DNA of 15,651 nucleotides from an uncultured Candidatus Competibacteraceae bacterium (GTDB lineage Bacteria; Pseudomonadota; Gammaproteobacteria; Competibacterales; Competibacteraceae), in contig CALMNY010000017.1 of NCBI GenBank assembly GCA_937872125.1, forward strand, positions 1 to 15,651, written 5' to 3'. Under the pieces are notes generated by a model that was not told the origin of the DNA, ran no database searches, and saw nothing but the letters and a program-made list of their open reading frames with translations. The position numbers and the translations under genes were made by a program. The first letter of the stretch is position 1. Each line of letters begins with the position of its first letter. Positions 1-6,525 of the stretch are shown in pieces.

Positions 1-1005
1 GGGTCCGCCGCCGAGATCGCGATGCGCGCGGGACTGGACCCGGTGGTGGGCGTTCCGCTCGCCGATTGGCTGTTGCGCCTGCTGGCCGAACGGGGCGCCA
101 TCGCGCGGGTGGACGGTGTTCCGGCGCGCTTCCAGCATTCGGGGCCGCTGCCAGACCTGGAACTCGCCGAAATCGAACAGGCGCAAGCCGCTCACGATGC
201 CGCCGCGCTTCCCTCGTTCCGCCTGGCGGCCCTCGCGGCGGAGGGTTATCCGGCGGTCATGCGCGGCGAAGCCTCGGGGGAATCGGTCCTGTTCGCCGCG
301 GATCGAATCACGGCCTGGTCCGAATACTTCTCGAATCAGAATCCGCTCTACGCGATTAGCAACGAAATCGGGGCGCGGGCGGTACGGGCGCGGTTCCCGC
401 ACCCACACGGAACCCTGCTCGAAATCGGCGGTGGCTTCGGCAGCGGCGCAGCGGCGTTGCTCGACCACTTCGCGGAGACGGGTGCGGCAACCCGCATCGC
501 GGCGTACCGGTTTACCGAGTTGTCCCCCCTCTTTCTCAGGCGCGGTCAGCGTGCGTTGGCGTCCCGTCCCGACGCGCGGGGCCGTATCGCCGGCGCCCGC
601 CTCGACATGAACCGGCCATTTGCCGAAGCCGGCGTGGCGCCCGGGAGCCTGTCCGTCGTCTACGGGGTCAACACTCTGCACGCAGCGCACGACCTGGCTT
701 TCACGCTGAGAGAGATTTACGCCGCTCTGGCGCCGGGTGGGGTGGTCGTCGCTTCCGAATGCGTGCGCCCTTTCCCGGGTCGGGCGATCTACGTCGAATT
801 CATCTTCGAGTTGCTGGAGTCCTTTCGTTCGCCCATCCTCCAGCCGGCGTGGCGGCCCAACGGTGGATTTCTGACCCCCGAACAATGGACGGCCGCGTTC
901 CGTGCGGCTGGATTTGTGGACCCGTTCGTCTGGCCGGATATCTCCCGGATTCGTGATCGCTATCCGGCGTTCGTGGTGGCCGCAGTGGGCGCGACCCGGC
1001 CCTGA
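1..1005 (+). CDS. Class I SAM-dependent methyltransferase, 5' end cut by window edge
   Basis: The reading frame is open from the first base, so the gene probably starts upstream; the ATG at 22 is internal or an alternative start. The N-terminal part (about 45 residues, with SAAEIAMRAGLD and a LLAERGAIARVDG-like segment) resembles the winged-helix dimerisation domain of O-methyltransferases. The Rossmann SAM-binding motif I, LLEIGGGFGSG, lies near residue 132 counted from the ATG at 22. A later acidic/asparagine segment (VYGVNTLHAAHDL) and a LAPGGVVVASE strand fit motifs IV-VI of class I enzymes. The segment NPLYAISNEIGARAV just before motif I is of a kind I associate with methyltransferases of aryl-polyene clusters, from memory. 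The gene converges on the minus-strand UbiE-like gene with only 5 nt between stops. Substrate is unknown; O-methylation of a polyketide or aryl group is the best guess. Family assignment is firm, role is not. Confidence 0.8.
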   Translation, partial: GSAAEIAMRAGLDPVVGVPLADWLLRLLAERGAIARVDGVPARFQHSGPLPDLELAEIEQAQAAHDAAALPSFRLAALAAEGYPAVMRGEASGESVLFAADRITAWSEYFSNQNPLYAISNEIGARAVRARFPHPHGTLLEIGGGFGSGAAALLDHFAETGAATRIAAYRFTELSPLFLRRGQRALASRPDARGRIAGARLDMNRPFAEAGVAPGSLSVVYGVNTLHAAHDLAFTLREIYAALAPGGVVVASECVRPFPGRAIYVEFIFELLESFRSPILQPAWRPNGGFLTPEQWTAAFRAAGFVDPFVWPDISRIRDRYPAFVVAAVGATRP

Positions 1006-1010
1006 AAGCG

Positions 1011-1763
1011 CTATGCGCCGCCCTTGCGGCCGAAATAGGCGCGAAACAGGTCGAATTCAATATGGCAGCCCGCTTCGGCGAAGCCAGCGGCGCGGATGGC
1101 CTGAAGAATCGCTTCGGGCGGGACGCAGTTCTCGATGGTGTCCCAGTAATAGTGCATCAGGGTTTGCAGATCCCGCTGGCCGGTAGTCAGCCAGCCGAGC
1201 AGCGGCACCAACCGTCCCAGATAGAACTTGAGCAGGGCGCGCTTGACCGGATGGGCCGGGCGGGTAATTTCCAGGATCAGCAGCGCGCCGCCCGGCCGCA
1301 GCACCCGGTGGAACTCGCGGAAGGTGACGTTCAGATCGGCGACGTGGCGCAGCGCGTAGCCCATGCTGACCAGATCGCAACAGGCGTCGGCCACCGGCAA
1401 CTGCTCCATCAGTCCCTGAATCAGTGGAATCCCCAGTAACCGGCGCACTTCGGCCAGCATCCCGGCGCTGATGTCCAGCCCGATCACCGTTTGGGGATCG
1501 CCGGTGATGGCCAGCGCCTGCCGGGCCACCAGCCCGGTGCCGATGGCGACATCGAGCACCGTCATGCCGGGGCGCAACCCCACTTGCAGCAACGCCCGGC
1601 GGCGATACCAACTCCCGGAGCCGAACGACAAGAGCCGGTTGATGTGATCGTAGTAATGGGCGGTGCGGTCGAACAGCCCGCGCACGAAGGCCGGTCGTTG
1701 CGCCAGATCGGGGTAGTAGTCCGGCAACACCGGATGGGGTTCGAGGGGTTTATCCGGTTTCAC
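1011..1763 (-). CDS. UbiE/COQ5-like methyltransferase
   Basis: The protein has 250 residues from a GTG at 1763, close to the usual UbiE length. An AGGA ribosome-binding site lies about 9 nt upstream of this GTG. A longer frame starts at 1829 but would overlap the antitoxin gene, and its extra residues look non-conserved. Visible features are the UbiE-type N-terminal box with FDRTAHYYDHINRLLSFG (residues 31-48), SAM motif I VLDVAIGTG (69-77), an acidic motif II GLDIS (95-99), and RVLRPGG (153-159) before a strand LLILE. UbiE proteins methylate the quinone ring in ubiquinone or menaquinone synthesis, but relatives act on many aromatic products. The gene is the last of the minus-strand arm headed by the chorismatase, 31 nt after the antitoxin, which suggests methylation of a chorismate-derived aryl compound or polyene. 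It could instead be a housekeeping quinone enzyme; no other quinone gene is nearby. Confidence 0.82.
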   Translation of the reverse strand: MKPDKPLEPHPVLPDYYPDLAQRPAFVRGLFDRTAHYYDHINRLLSFGSGSWYRRRALLQVGLRPGMTVLDVAIGTGLVARQALAITGDPQTVIGLDISAGMLAEVRRLLGIPLIQGLMEQLPVADACCDLVSMGYALRHVADLNVTFREFHRVLRPGGALLILEITRPAHPVKRALLKFYLGRLVPLLGWLTTGQRDLQTLMHYYWDTIENCVPPEAILQAIRAAGFAEAGCHIEFDLFRAYFGRKGGA

Positions 1764-1794
1764 GGCGCGGATTCCTGGCGGTAGACCACAGCGG

Positions 1795-2049
1795 TTAGGC
1801 GGCGCGGTGCAGTTCTTCCCGCACCACACGACGCAACAAATCTTCCAGCGGCTCCCGGCGCAGAGCGATGTATTCGCGCAGGGCGCGATTGATCAAGGTC
1901 TGGTAATCGCCTCCACCGGCGCGGTTCACCTGGTCTCGAAACCAGTCCAGCGTTTCGGTATCCAGATGGAGCGTGACCGCCGTAGTTCGTGCAGTTGGGG
2001 GAATCACCGGACCGCGTCGGGCGTTGCTGAAATCATAGTGTGGCTTCAT
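1795..2049 (-). CDS. brnA: BrnA-family antitoxin
   Basis: This 84-residue protein starts with the BrnA signature MKPHYDFSNARRGPV, followed by a short basic strand TAVTLHLD, WFRD, and the GGGDYQTLINRALREYI segment typical of the ribbon-helix-helix part of BrnA (PF14384). BrnA binds and neutralises the ribonuclease BrnT and represses its own operon as a DNA-binding dimer. The start lies 3 nt after the toxin stop, and the ribosome-binding site GAGGG sits in the last codons of the toxin gene, so translation is probably coupled. The toxin-first gene order is normal for this family. The pair lies between the chorismatase and the methyltransferase on the same strand. Identification rests on strong family resemblance; activity is inferred. 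Confidence 0.92.
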   Translation of the reverse strand: MKPHYDFSNARRGPVIPPTARTTAVTLHLDTETLDWFRDQVNRAGGGDYQTLINRALREYIALRREPLEDLLRRVVREELHRAA

Positions 2050-2052
2050 CGT

Positions 2053-2319
2053 TCAACCCTCGTATTGCCGCCGTTCGTGTGGCTCGGCCTTGCGGGCCGA
2101 AATCAGACGGAGGGTGTCTGGCTCCTGATAGGCATACGCCACGACCAAGACTCTACCCAAGGCATCCCGGCCCATGGTAACAAAACGCTGCTCATCGTGG
2201 TCGCAGTCTTCGAGGGTCAGCGCCAGTGGATCGTCAAACACCCTGACCGCATCAGCCAGTTCAATACGGTGTTTGCGCAAATTGATCTGTCGTTTGTGCT
2301 CGTCCCACCGAAACTCCAT
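2053..2319 (-). CDS. brnT: BrnT-family ribonuclease toxin
   Basis: This 88-residue protein matches the BrnT family (PF04365), which has a RelE-like fold and cleaves RNA to arrest growth. Seen in the sequence are the N-terminal box MEFRWDEHKRQINLRKHRIE, the following AVRVFDDPLAL, a central GRDALGRVLVVAYAY, and the C-terminal RLISARKAEPHERRQYE, all in the usual order and at normal length, so the gene appears intact. It starts 22 nt after the chorismatase stop with only a weak GGA ribosome-binding site. I see no clear promoter in that short gap, so expression may depend on the upstream gene unless a promoter lies inside the chorismatase coding region. Such modules are often mobile or addictive, which makes its place in a biosynthetic arm notable. 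Confidence 0.92.
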   Translation of the reverse strand: MEFRWDEHKRQINLRKHRIELADAVRVFDDPLALTLEDCDHDEQRFVTMGRDALGRVLVVAYAYQEPDTLRLISARKAEPHERRQYEG

Positions 2320-2341
2320 GCGAAACGTCCGACATCATTGT

Positions 2342-3319
2342 TCATTGAGCCACACTGGCCGCCAGCCCTTCGATTTCGATGAGCAGTTCCTGGCGGCAAA
2401 TATCGGCATGCAGGAACAGCAGCGGGACATCCGGTCCGAATGCCCGCACGATCCGTTCGCGCGCTGGCGCCGGATCGAGGTCCGTTCGGGCGTACACCCG
2501 AAACAGTACAGGCTGCAGCGGCGCCGGCGTTCGCCGGCTGGCCTGGGCGATCAGCGCGGCCAGATTGAGCAGAGTTTCGTCCAGTTGCGCCATCACGTCC
2601 TGGTGTTGGCTGGCATGGCCGACCACGCTGGCCGTGCCGGAAATATAAAGGTGATAATCCTGCTCGCTCCAACGCTTCAGGATCGCCCGGGAGAATGAAG
2701 GGCTTTGCGGGCCATACTGGGTCGGATAATGGAAGGCGCTGACCTGGCGGGGATTTTCGATTTGCCAGCCGGATTCCCGGGCGGCCAGCGCGCATAACCG
2801 CAGGCCCGGTTCGCGGGTGCCGATGGCGGAGGCCGCTGGCAGATGGGTTTCCTGCTCCGCCCGCTCCGCCCGCAGGGCGGCGTGCCGGCCCACGCAAAAC
2901 GCCCGGTACCGCTCCAGGCCACCGGCCTCCTGGTTGATGGCCGGGAAGTAGTTCCAAACCCGCAGTAAATGCGGATAGCCCCGGGCGTGGGCCGCCGCGA
3001 ACAGCCGTTGGTAGGCGCTGGTGGTCAGGGGACGCAAGGCGTCCGGGGCGGATTCATCCAGATGAAGATGCAGAAACAGGGCGTCGCCATTATCCGCGTA
3101 ATGCACGCCGTCCAGAACGCCGGTTTGCGCGGGCCGCGCGCCGAGCCAGACTTCGACGGTCGTCCCCCCGCTTAGTGCGGGCAAGGGAATAACGCAAACG
3201 CGGGGGTCGGCTGGAGGCGGGGCCGGCACGCCAAACCGAACCAGCGCCAGCAGGCGGTCGTCGTTCAACCAGGCGTCTGCCGACGCGGGATCGTTATAAA
3301 AGAGAGTCACGGGCGTCAT
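2342..3319 (-). CDS. xanB2: Chorismatase (FkbO/Hyg5/XanB2 family), likely 3-hydroxybenzoate synthase
   Basis: The 325-residue protein carries the conserved chorismatase blocks in order: RVWNYFPAIN (120-129), LERYRAFCVGR (135-145), AIGT (165-168), NPRQVSAFHYP with QYGPQSPSFSRA (189-212), ISGTASVVGH (226-235), and the C-terminal LHADICRQELLIEIEG (303-318). The family hydrolyses chorismate to a dihydroxy-cyclohexadiene acid (FkbO type) or to 3-hydroxybenzoate (Hyg5 type); XanB2 makes 3- and 4-hydroxybenzoate for xanthomonadin and ubiquinone. Glu315 fits the catalytic glutamate. Cys308, seven residues before it, and Gly228 fit the positions that I recall as marking the hydroxybenzoate-forming type. 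The ATG start has no strong ribosome-binding site. The gene is divergent from the ACP-led operon, as expected for the enzyme supplying the aryl starter unit. Family certain; product inferred. Confidence 0.93.
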   Translation of the reverse strand: MTPVTLFYNDPASADAWLNDDRLLALVRFGVPAPPPADPRVCVIPLPALSGGTTVEVWLGARPAQTGVLDGVHYADNGDALFLHLHLDESAPDALRPLTTSAYQRLFAAAHARGYPHLLRVWNYFPAINQEAGGLERYRAFCVGRHAALRAERAEQETHLPAASAIGTREPGLRLCALAARESGWQIENPRQVSAFHYPTQYGPQSPSFSRAILKRWSEQDYHLYISGTASVVGHASQHQDVMAQLDETLLNLAALIAQASRRTPAPLQPVLFRVYARTDLDPAPARERIVRAFGPDVPLLFLHADICRQELLIEIEGLAASVAQ

Positions 3320-3535
3320 GCTGGAGGATTGCTCGAATCAGGCCAGCCCAGCGCGGGGATGGCCGGGGGCGGGTGGCCTGGACGGGCGGGGGGTGGGTTC
3401 GGTAGGCATTTACGCTGCGAAATCGGACAGTTGCAAGTTTTGGCGATGGGGCATGGTATAGTTTACGGCGAACGCGCAAACCCTGATAGCATATCGCTGA
3501 TCAGCATTTCATTCCCATCCTTAATGAGGTTACCC
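3320..3535. promoter_or_regulatory. Divergent promoter region between the two arms of the pigment cluster
   Basis: This 216-nt stretch separates the outward-facing chorismatase and ACP genes and must hold promoters for both. On the plus strand there is an extended -10 (TGGTATAGT, 3454-3462) with a TTGCAA at 3431-3436, 20 nt upstream, which is longer than ideal. TTGCAA is its own reverse complement, so it could also serve the minus strand, but the facing -10 candidates there (around 3407-3413) are poor. A G-rich tract on the plus strand (3365-3397) and two adjacent palindromes (3485-3505) are further candidate control elements. All are read by eye. Confidence 0.6.
3454..3462 (+). promoter_or_regulatory. 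Extended -10 element, likely promoter of the ACP operon
   Basis: TGGTATAGT matches the extended -10 consensus TGnTATAAT at all but one base and lies about 74 nt before the ACP start. Extended -10 promoters tolerate a poor -35, which would explain the loose spacing to TTGCAA (3431-3436). No other equally good -10 is seen in the region. Confidence 0.45.
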
Positions 3536-3805
3536 ATGGAAGCTCTCTCGCCGTTCGAGTTGGAGGTGGCTCGACTGTTGGTTGAGACCCTGCATCTTGA
3601 GGACATCCAACCGGAAGACATCGCGCCGGAGGAGCCATTGTTTGGCGAGGGGCTGGGTTTGGATTCCATTGATGCGCTCGAACTGGCGCTGGCGATTTCC
3701 AAAACCTATGGCTTTCAACTGCGTTCCGAGGATAAGGAAAACCGGCGCATTTTCGCCTCGTTGCGGGCGCTGAGCGAGCACATTGCCCAACAGCGCACGC
3801 GCTGA
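3536..3805 (+). CDS. Acyl carrier protein of the polyene synthase
   Basis: From the ATG at 3536 this is an 89-residue acyl carrier protein. The phosphopantetheine attachment site is Ser44 in GLGLDSIDALEL. The surrounding EEPLFGEGLG helix-loop and the acidic helix 2 (DALELALAISKTYG) are typical of carrier proteins from aryl-polyene and xanthomonadin clusters. The frame stays open upstream to 3329, and an ATG occurs at 3524, but GAGG at 3526-3529 is well spaced for the ATG at 3536 and the extra upstream residues are low-complexity, so the short form is preferred. The ACP would hold the aryl starter and growing polyene as thioesters. It is the first gene of the plus-strand operon, 30 nt before the acyltransferase. 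Many such clusters have two ACPs; only one is visible here. Confidence 0.93.
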   Translation: MEALSPFELEVARLLVETLHLEDIQPEDIAPEEPLFGEGLGLDSIDALELALAISKTYGFQLRSEDKENRRIFASLRALSEHIAQQRTR

Positions 3806-3835
3806 GTACAGACCGTCGCGTTTGGGAATCGCCGG

Positions 3836-4732
3836 ATGAGCCAGCAGTGGGTACGGTTGCCGGAACGGGGCAACCCGCTGATGTTATGGCTGATTCGATG
3901 GATCGCCTTGTACGTCGGCCGGCCGGTGGGTCGCGCCCTGCTGTATCCCATCACCCTGTATTTTCTGCTGACCGCTCCGGCGGCGCGGCGCGGATCGCGG
4001 CGGTTCCTGCGGCGGGCGCTGGGCCGCGAGCCGGGCTGGCGAGAGGTTTTTCGCCATATCCACTGCTTTGCGGCGACCATTCTGGATCGGGTCTATTTCC
4101 TGACCGGGCGGTTACGACCGTTTAAAATTGAAGTTTTCGGCGATCAGTTGATTGTAGAACAGGCGGCGACCGGGCAGGGCTGTATTCTGCTGGGATCGCA
4201 CTTGGGCAGCTTCGAGGTGCTGCGGGCGATTGGTATGAATCTGCGGCATTTTCCGATCAAAATCCTGATGAATACCGGCCATAACCGGGATATCACCGGG
4301 TTTCTCAACGCGCTGAATCCGGCGCTGGCTCAGGCTATCATCCCCATCGGCGGGCCGGATACCCTGCTCCGGGTTCAGGAAAGCGTGGCCCAGGGCTGTA
4401 TGGTTGGGGTGTTGGGAGATCGGGTGGTGGCCGGTGAAAAGACGGTGCGCGTCCGGTTTTTCGACCGGGAGACGGCGTTTCCTGCCGGGCCGTTGCTGCT
4501 GGCGGCGCTGGCGAATTGCCCGGTCATCCTGTTCTTTGGCCTGTATCGTGGCGGTCGCCGTTATGAAATTCATTTCGAGCGACTGGCGGAACAGATCGTG
4601 TTGGACCGGTACCGTCGCCAGGAGCAACTCACCGTCTGGATCCAGCGATACGCCGACCGGCTGGAGCATTACGCCCACCTCGCGCCGTACAACTGGTTCA
4701 ACTTTTACGATTACTGGGGAGAAGAGGCGTGA
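3836..4732 (+). CDS. LpxL/HtrB-like lysophospholipid acyltransferase
   Basis: The 298-residue protein begins with QQWVRLPERGNPLMLWLIRW, a typical start for the acyltransferase family found in aryl-polyene clusters, followed by a hydrophobic, membrane-associated N-terminus (about 14-47). The catalytic HX4E motif is HLGSFE (His122, Glu127), as in LpxL-type enzymes. Later conserved blocks include GVLGDR and VRFFDRETAFPAGPLLLA, the usual position of the acceptor-binding and catalytic loop. The family transfers acyl chains from ACP to lipid acceptors at the inner membrane; here the acyl group would be the finished aryl polyene, moved to a glycerol or lipid head. Position between the ACP and later export genes supports this. 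The stop overlaps the next start by 4 nt (GTGA). Lipid A acylation is an alternative, but the context argues against it. Confidence 0.88.
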   Translation: MSQQWVRLPERGNPLMLWLIRWIALYVGRPVGRALLYPITLYFLLTAPAARRGSRRFLRRALGREPGWREVFRHIHCFAATILDRVYFLTGRLRPFKIEVFGDQLIVEQAATGQGCILLGSHLGSFEVLRAIGMNLRHFPIKILMNTGHNRDITGFLNALNPALAQAIIPIGGPDTLLRVQESVAQGCMVGVLGDRVVAGEKTVRVRFFDRETAFPAGPLLLAALANCPVILFFGLYRGGRRYEIHFERLAEQIVLDRYRRQEQLTVWIQRYADRLEHYAHLAPYNWFNFYDYWGEEA

Positions 4733-5421
4733 ACCGGGGCGCGGCCGCGTCTCGGCGTTTCGCCCGGCAACTGGGGATGGGCTGGGATGGTCTGGCGATG
4801 CTGGCGCTGTCCAATCTGCTGCTGCTAGCAACTCTGGGCCTGAGTGGGTTATGGCTACTGCGGCAGGTTTGGCGCATTGCGCGCGACGCCCCGGTTGCCG
4901 GGGTTGATGGGGACTGGATCGTGGTGCTGGGCGCGCGCTTGATCCACGACCAGGTCGCGCCCGGCTACGCCCGCCGGCTGCGTCGGGTCGCCGCGCTGCA
5001 CCAAGCCGATCCCCGGCGGCGAATTCTGCTGGTCGGCGGTCACACTGGTGGCAGCGTCAGTGAGGCTGAGCGTGGCCGGGAGTTTCTGCTTGAACTTGGG
5101 CTGCCGGCGGCGAGCTTGTTCATCGAGGATCAGTCCTTGAATACCCTGGATAATCTGCGTCAGGCGCGACGTCTTCTGGCCGGGGATCGCGTGCGGCCCT
5201 TCGTGCTGGTGACGAGCCGCTACCATCTGGCTCGCAGTCAGGCGCTGGCGCGCGGTCTGGATTTGCAGCCGGTGTTGTGCGCTGCCGAGGACCGCTTGCG
5301 CCTGAAGCCATGGACGTTATGGCGGCTCGGTTTGGAAGCCTGGTATTTGCACTGGTATGAAGTGGGCAAGGCCTGGTCGCGCTGGACCCGGAATCGGCAC
5401 AGCCTGGCGCGGATTACGTGA
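4729..5421 (+). CDS. YdcF/ElyC-type DUF218 membrane protein
   Basis: The 230-residue protein starts at a GTG overlapping the acyltransferase stop, behind a strong GGGGAGAAGAGG ribosome-binding site. One hydrophobic segment near the N-terminus (about 20-46) is a likely membrane anchor. It is followed by the DUF218 pattern: WIVVLGARL (63-71), ILLVGG (99-104), SEAERGREFLLELGLP (111-126), IEDQSLNTLDNL (132-143) and VLVTSRYHLARS (159-170). The acidic and asparagine residues of the SxTxxN-like motif are present. DUF218 proteins include ElyC/YcbC and YdcF, with roles in envelope carbohydrate or lipid-carrier metabolism, but no clear enzyme activity is agreed. Placement inside the operon, coupled to its upstream neighbour, suggests a role in anchoring, glycosylating or carrying the polyene. 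That role is inference. Confidence 0.85.
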   Translation: MNRGAAASRRFARQLGMGWDGLAMLALSNLLLLATLGLSGLWLLRQVWRIARDAPVAGVDGDWIVVLGARLIHDQVAPGYARRLRRVAALHQADPRRRILLVGGHTGGSVSEAERGREFLLELGLPAASLFIEDQSLNTLDNLRQARRLLAGDRVRPFVLVTSRYHLARSQALARGLDLQPVLCAAEDRLRLKPWTLWRLGLEAWYLHWYEVGKAWSRWTRNRHSLARIT

Positions 5422-5427
5422 AGATAG

Positions 5428-5454
5428 TCCACGGAAGTCACGGAAAGCACGGAA
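5428..5454 (+). repeat. Three tandem 9-nt units with core CACGGAA
   Basis: CACGGAA occurs at 5430-5436, 5439-5445 and 5448-5454, an exact 9-nt period. Similar short tandem cores of the CACGAAG type are scattered in intergenic DNA of many environmental bacteria; that likeness is from memory. The repeat sits between the YdcF gene stop and the conserved part of the dehydratase, so it may be non-coding or may encode an odd N-terminal extension. Confidence 0.75.
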
Positions 5455-5510
5455 GGGAAAACTCGGAACCGGTTGACCATGCCTCGTCAAGGGCTGGTTC
5501 GGGCGTTTTG

Positions 5511-5960
5511 GTGGATAAGGCGCACATTCAAACCCTGATTCCTCATACGGGATCCATGTGTCTGCTGGAGGCGGTGACCGCTTGGGATGAGGAGGGCATC
5601 ACGTGCCTGACCCAAACCCATCGCGATCCCGCCAATCCATTACGTCGGCAGGGCCGGCTGGCGATGCTGCACGCCTGCGAGTACGGCGCTCAGGCGGCGG
5701 CGATTCACGGCGGCCTGCGCGCCCGGGCGGCGGGGCAAACCGCCCGGCCGGGTTATCTGGCCGCCTTGCGCGACGTGCGCTGGTTTGCCGAGGACCTGGC
5801 GGCGGTGGACGCGCCGCTGGAAGTCGCCGCCCGCCTGGTGCTGGGCGATGCCGAAAATTGTATTTATGCGATCCAGATCAGTGCGGCCGGCCAGGTATTG
5901 GCCGAAGCCCGGATTACCATCGCGCCGCAACCGAAAAATGGAGTCTGTTCGTGTTCGTGA
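5511..5960 (+). CDS. Hot-dog 3-hydroxyacyl-ACP dehydratase of the aryl-polyene type
   Basis: From the GTG at 5511 the protein has 149 residues and begins with the conserved block VDKAHIQTLIPHTGSMCLL. His12 in IPHTGSM is the likely catalytic histidine. The blocks DPANPLR and EYGAQAAAIHGGL follow, which are typical of ApeP-like dehydratases in aryl-polyene clusters. The enzyme removes water from the 3-hydroxyacyl-ACP after each ketoreduction, leaving the conjugated double bonds. The frame is open further upstream to a GTG at 5418 that overlaps the previous stop (GTGA), giving a 180-residue form; the added 31 residues are largely encoded by the CACGGAA repeat and look unconserved. Neither start has a good ribosome-binding site: 5511 fits the family, 5418 fits translational coupling. 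The end overlaps the LolA-like gene by 10 nt. Confidence 0.88.
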   Translation: MDKAHIQTLIPHTGSMCLLEAVTAWDEEGITCLTQTHRDPANPLRRQGRLAMLHACEYGAQAAAIHGGLRARAAGQTARPGYLAALRDVRWFAEDLAAVDAPLEVAARLVLGDAENCIYAIQISAAGQVLAEARITIAPQPKNGVCSCS

Positions 5961-6514
5961 ACCGCTGGGCTGGGTTGTTGCTGTGCTGGCCACTGGCGGG
6001 AGTGGCCGATGAGAGCGCATTGTCCCAGGTCATGCAGGCGCTGGCGGCCGTTCCGGCGGTGGAAACAGCGTTTCGGGAGGAAAAGACCCTGGCGGTGCTG
6101 GATGCGCCGCTGGTCGCTACCGGGGTGTTGTACTACCGCGCTCCCGATTTTCTGCGCAAGCGGACTCTGCATCCGCACCCCGAAGATTATGAAGCAGATG
6201 GTCACTGGCTGACGGTCGAAACGCCGGAGGCCGGCCGCCGGCAGTTCAATCTCAATGGCTATCCGCAACTGCGCCCGTTCGTTGAGGCGATCCGCGCGAC
6301 CCAGGCCGGTGATCAGGCAGCGCTGGCGCGTTATTACCAGTTGGAATTTCAGGGGACGCCCGCTGACTGGAGCCTGCGGTTGACGCCGCACGATGCGGAT
6401 GCGCAACGCTACGTGGCCGCCATCGTGTTGCGCGGCCGGAACGGGCGGATTGACACCATGGAGACGCTGGAGCCGGACGGCGACCGCAGCGTGATGACGA
6501 TCACCCCGCGCTGA
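5951..6514 (+). CDS. LolA-like periplasmic lipoprotein/lipid carrier
   Basis: The GTG at 5951 is chosen because GGAG lies 8 nt upstream; a second GTG at 5957 is too far from it. The 187-residue product has a signal peptide: NR, a hydrophobic core AGLLLCWPLAG, and a likely cleavage site after Ala19 (GVA|D). The mature part has the LolA-like pattern: ALAAVPAVETAFREEKTLAVLDAPL, where the carrier folds its first strands, then a GVLYYRAPDFLRK segment, and the C-terminal IVLRGRNGRIDTMETLEPDGD. LolA proteins carry hydrophobic lipoproteins across the periplasm. LolA-like members of aryl-polyene clusters probably carry the polyene lipid with the MMPL exporter, whose gene follows after 11 nt. Family fit is good although overall identity to true LolA is expected to be low. 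Confidence 0.83.
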   Translation: MFVNRWAGLLLCWPLAGVADESALSQVMQALAAVPAVETAFREEKTLAVLDAPLVATGVLYYRAPDFLRKRTLHPHPEDYEADGHWLTVETPEAGRRQFNLNGYPQLRPFVEAIRATQAGDQAALARYYQLEFQGTPADWSLRLTPHDADAQRYVAAIVLRGRNGRIDTMETLEPDGDRSVMTITPR

Positions 6515-6525
6515 GCCAACTTCCC

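Noticed and set aside
1764..1829. Longer start of the UbiE-like methyltransferase at 1829
   Set aside because: It would overlap the antitoxin gene by 35 nt and adds residues unlike the family; the GTG at 1763 has an AGGA site.
3407..3436. Minus-strand promoter for the chorismatase using TTGCAA as -35
   Set aside because: The matching -10 candidates (GTAAAT or TAAATG) agree with the consensus at only three of six bases; a promoter must exist here but I cannot place it.
3329..3535. Upstream extension of the ACP frame to 3329
   Set aside because: The added residues are Gly-rich and low-complexity, cover the promoter region, and the ATG at 3536 has the well-placed GAGG and gives a normal ACP length.
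5603..5950. Long upstream extension of the LolA-like frame
   Set aside because: It lies in a shifted frame of the dehydratase gene, is Arg/Gly/Pro-rich, and the signal peptide begins at 5951.
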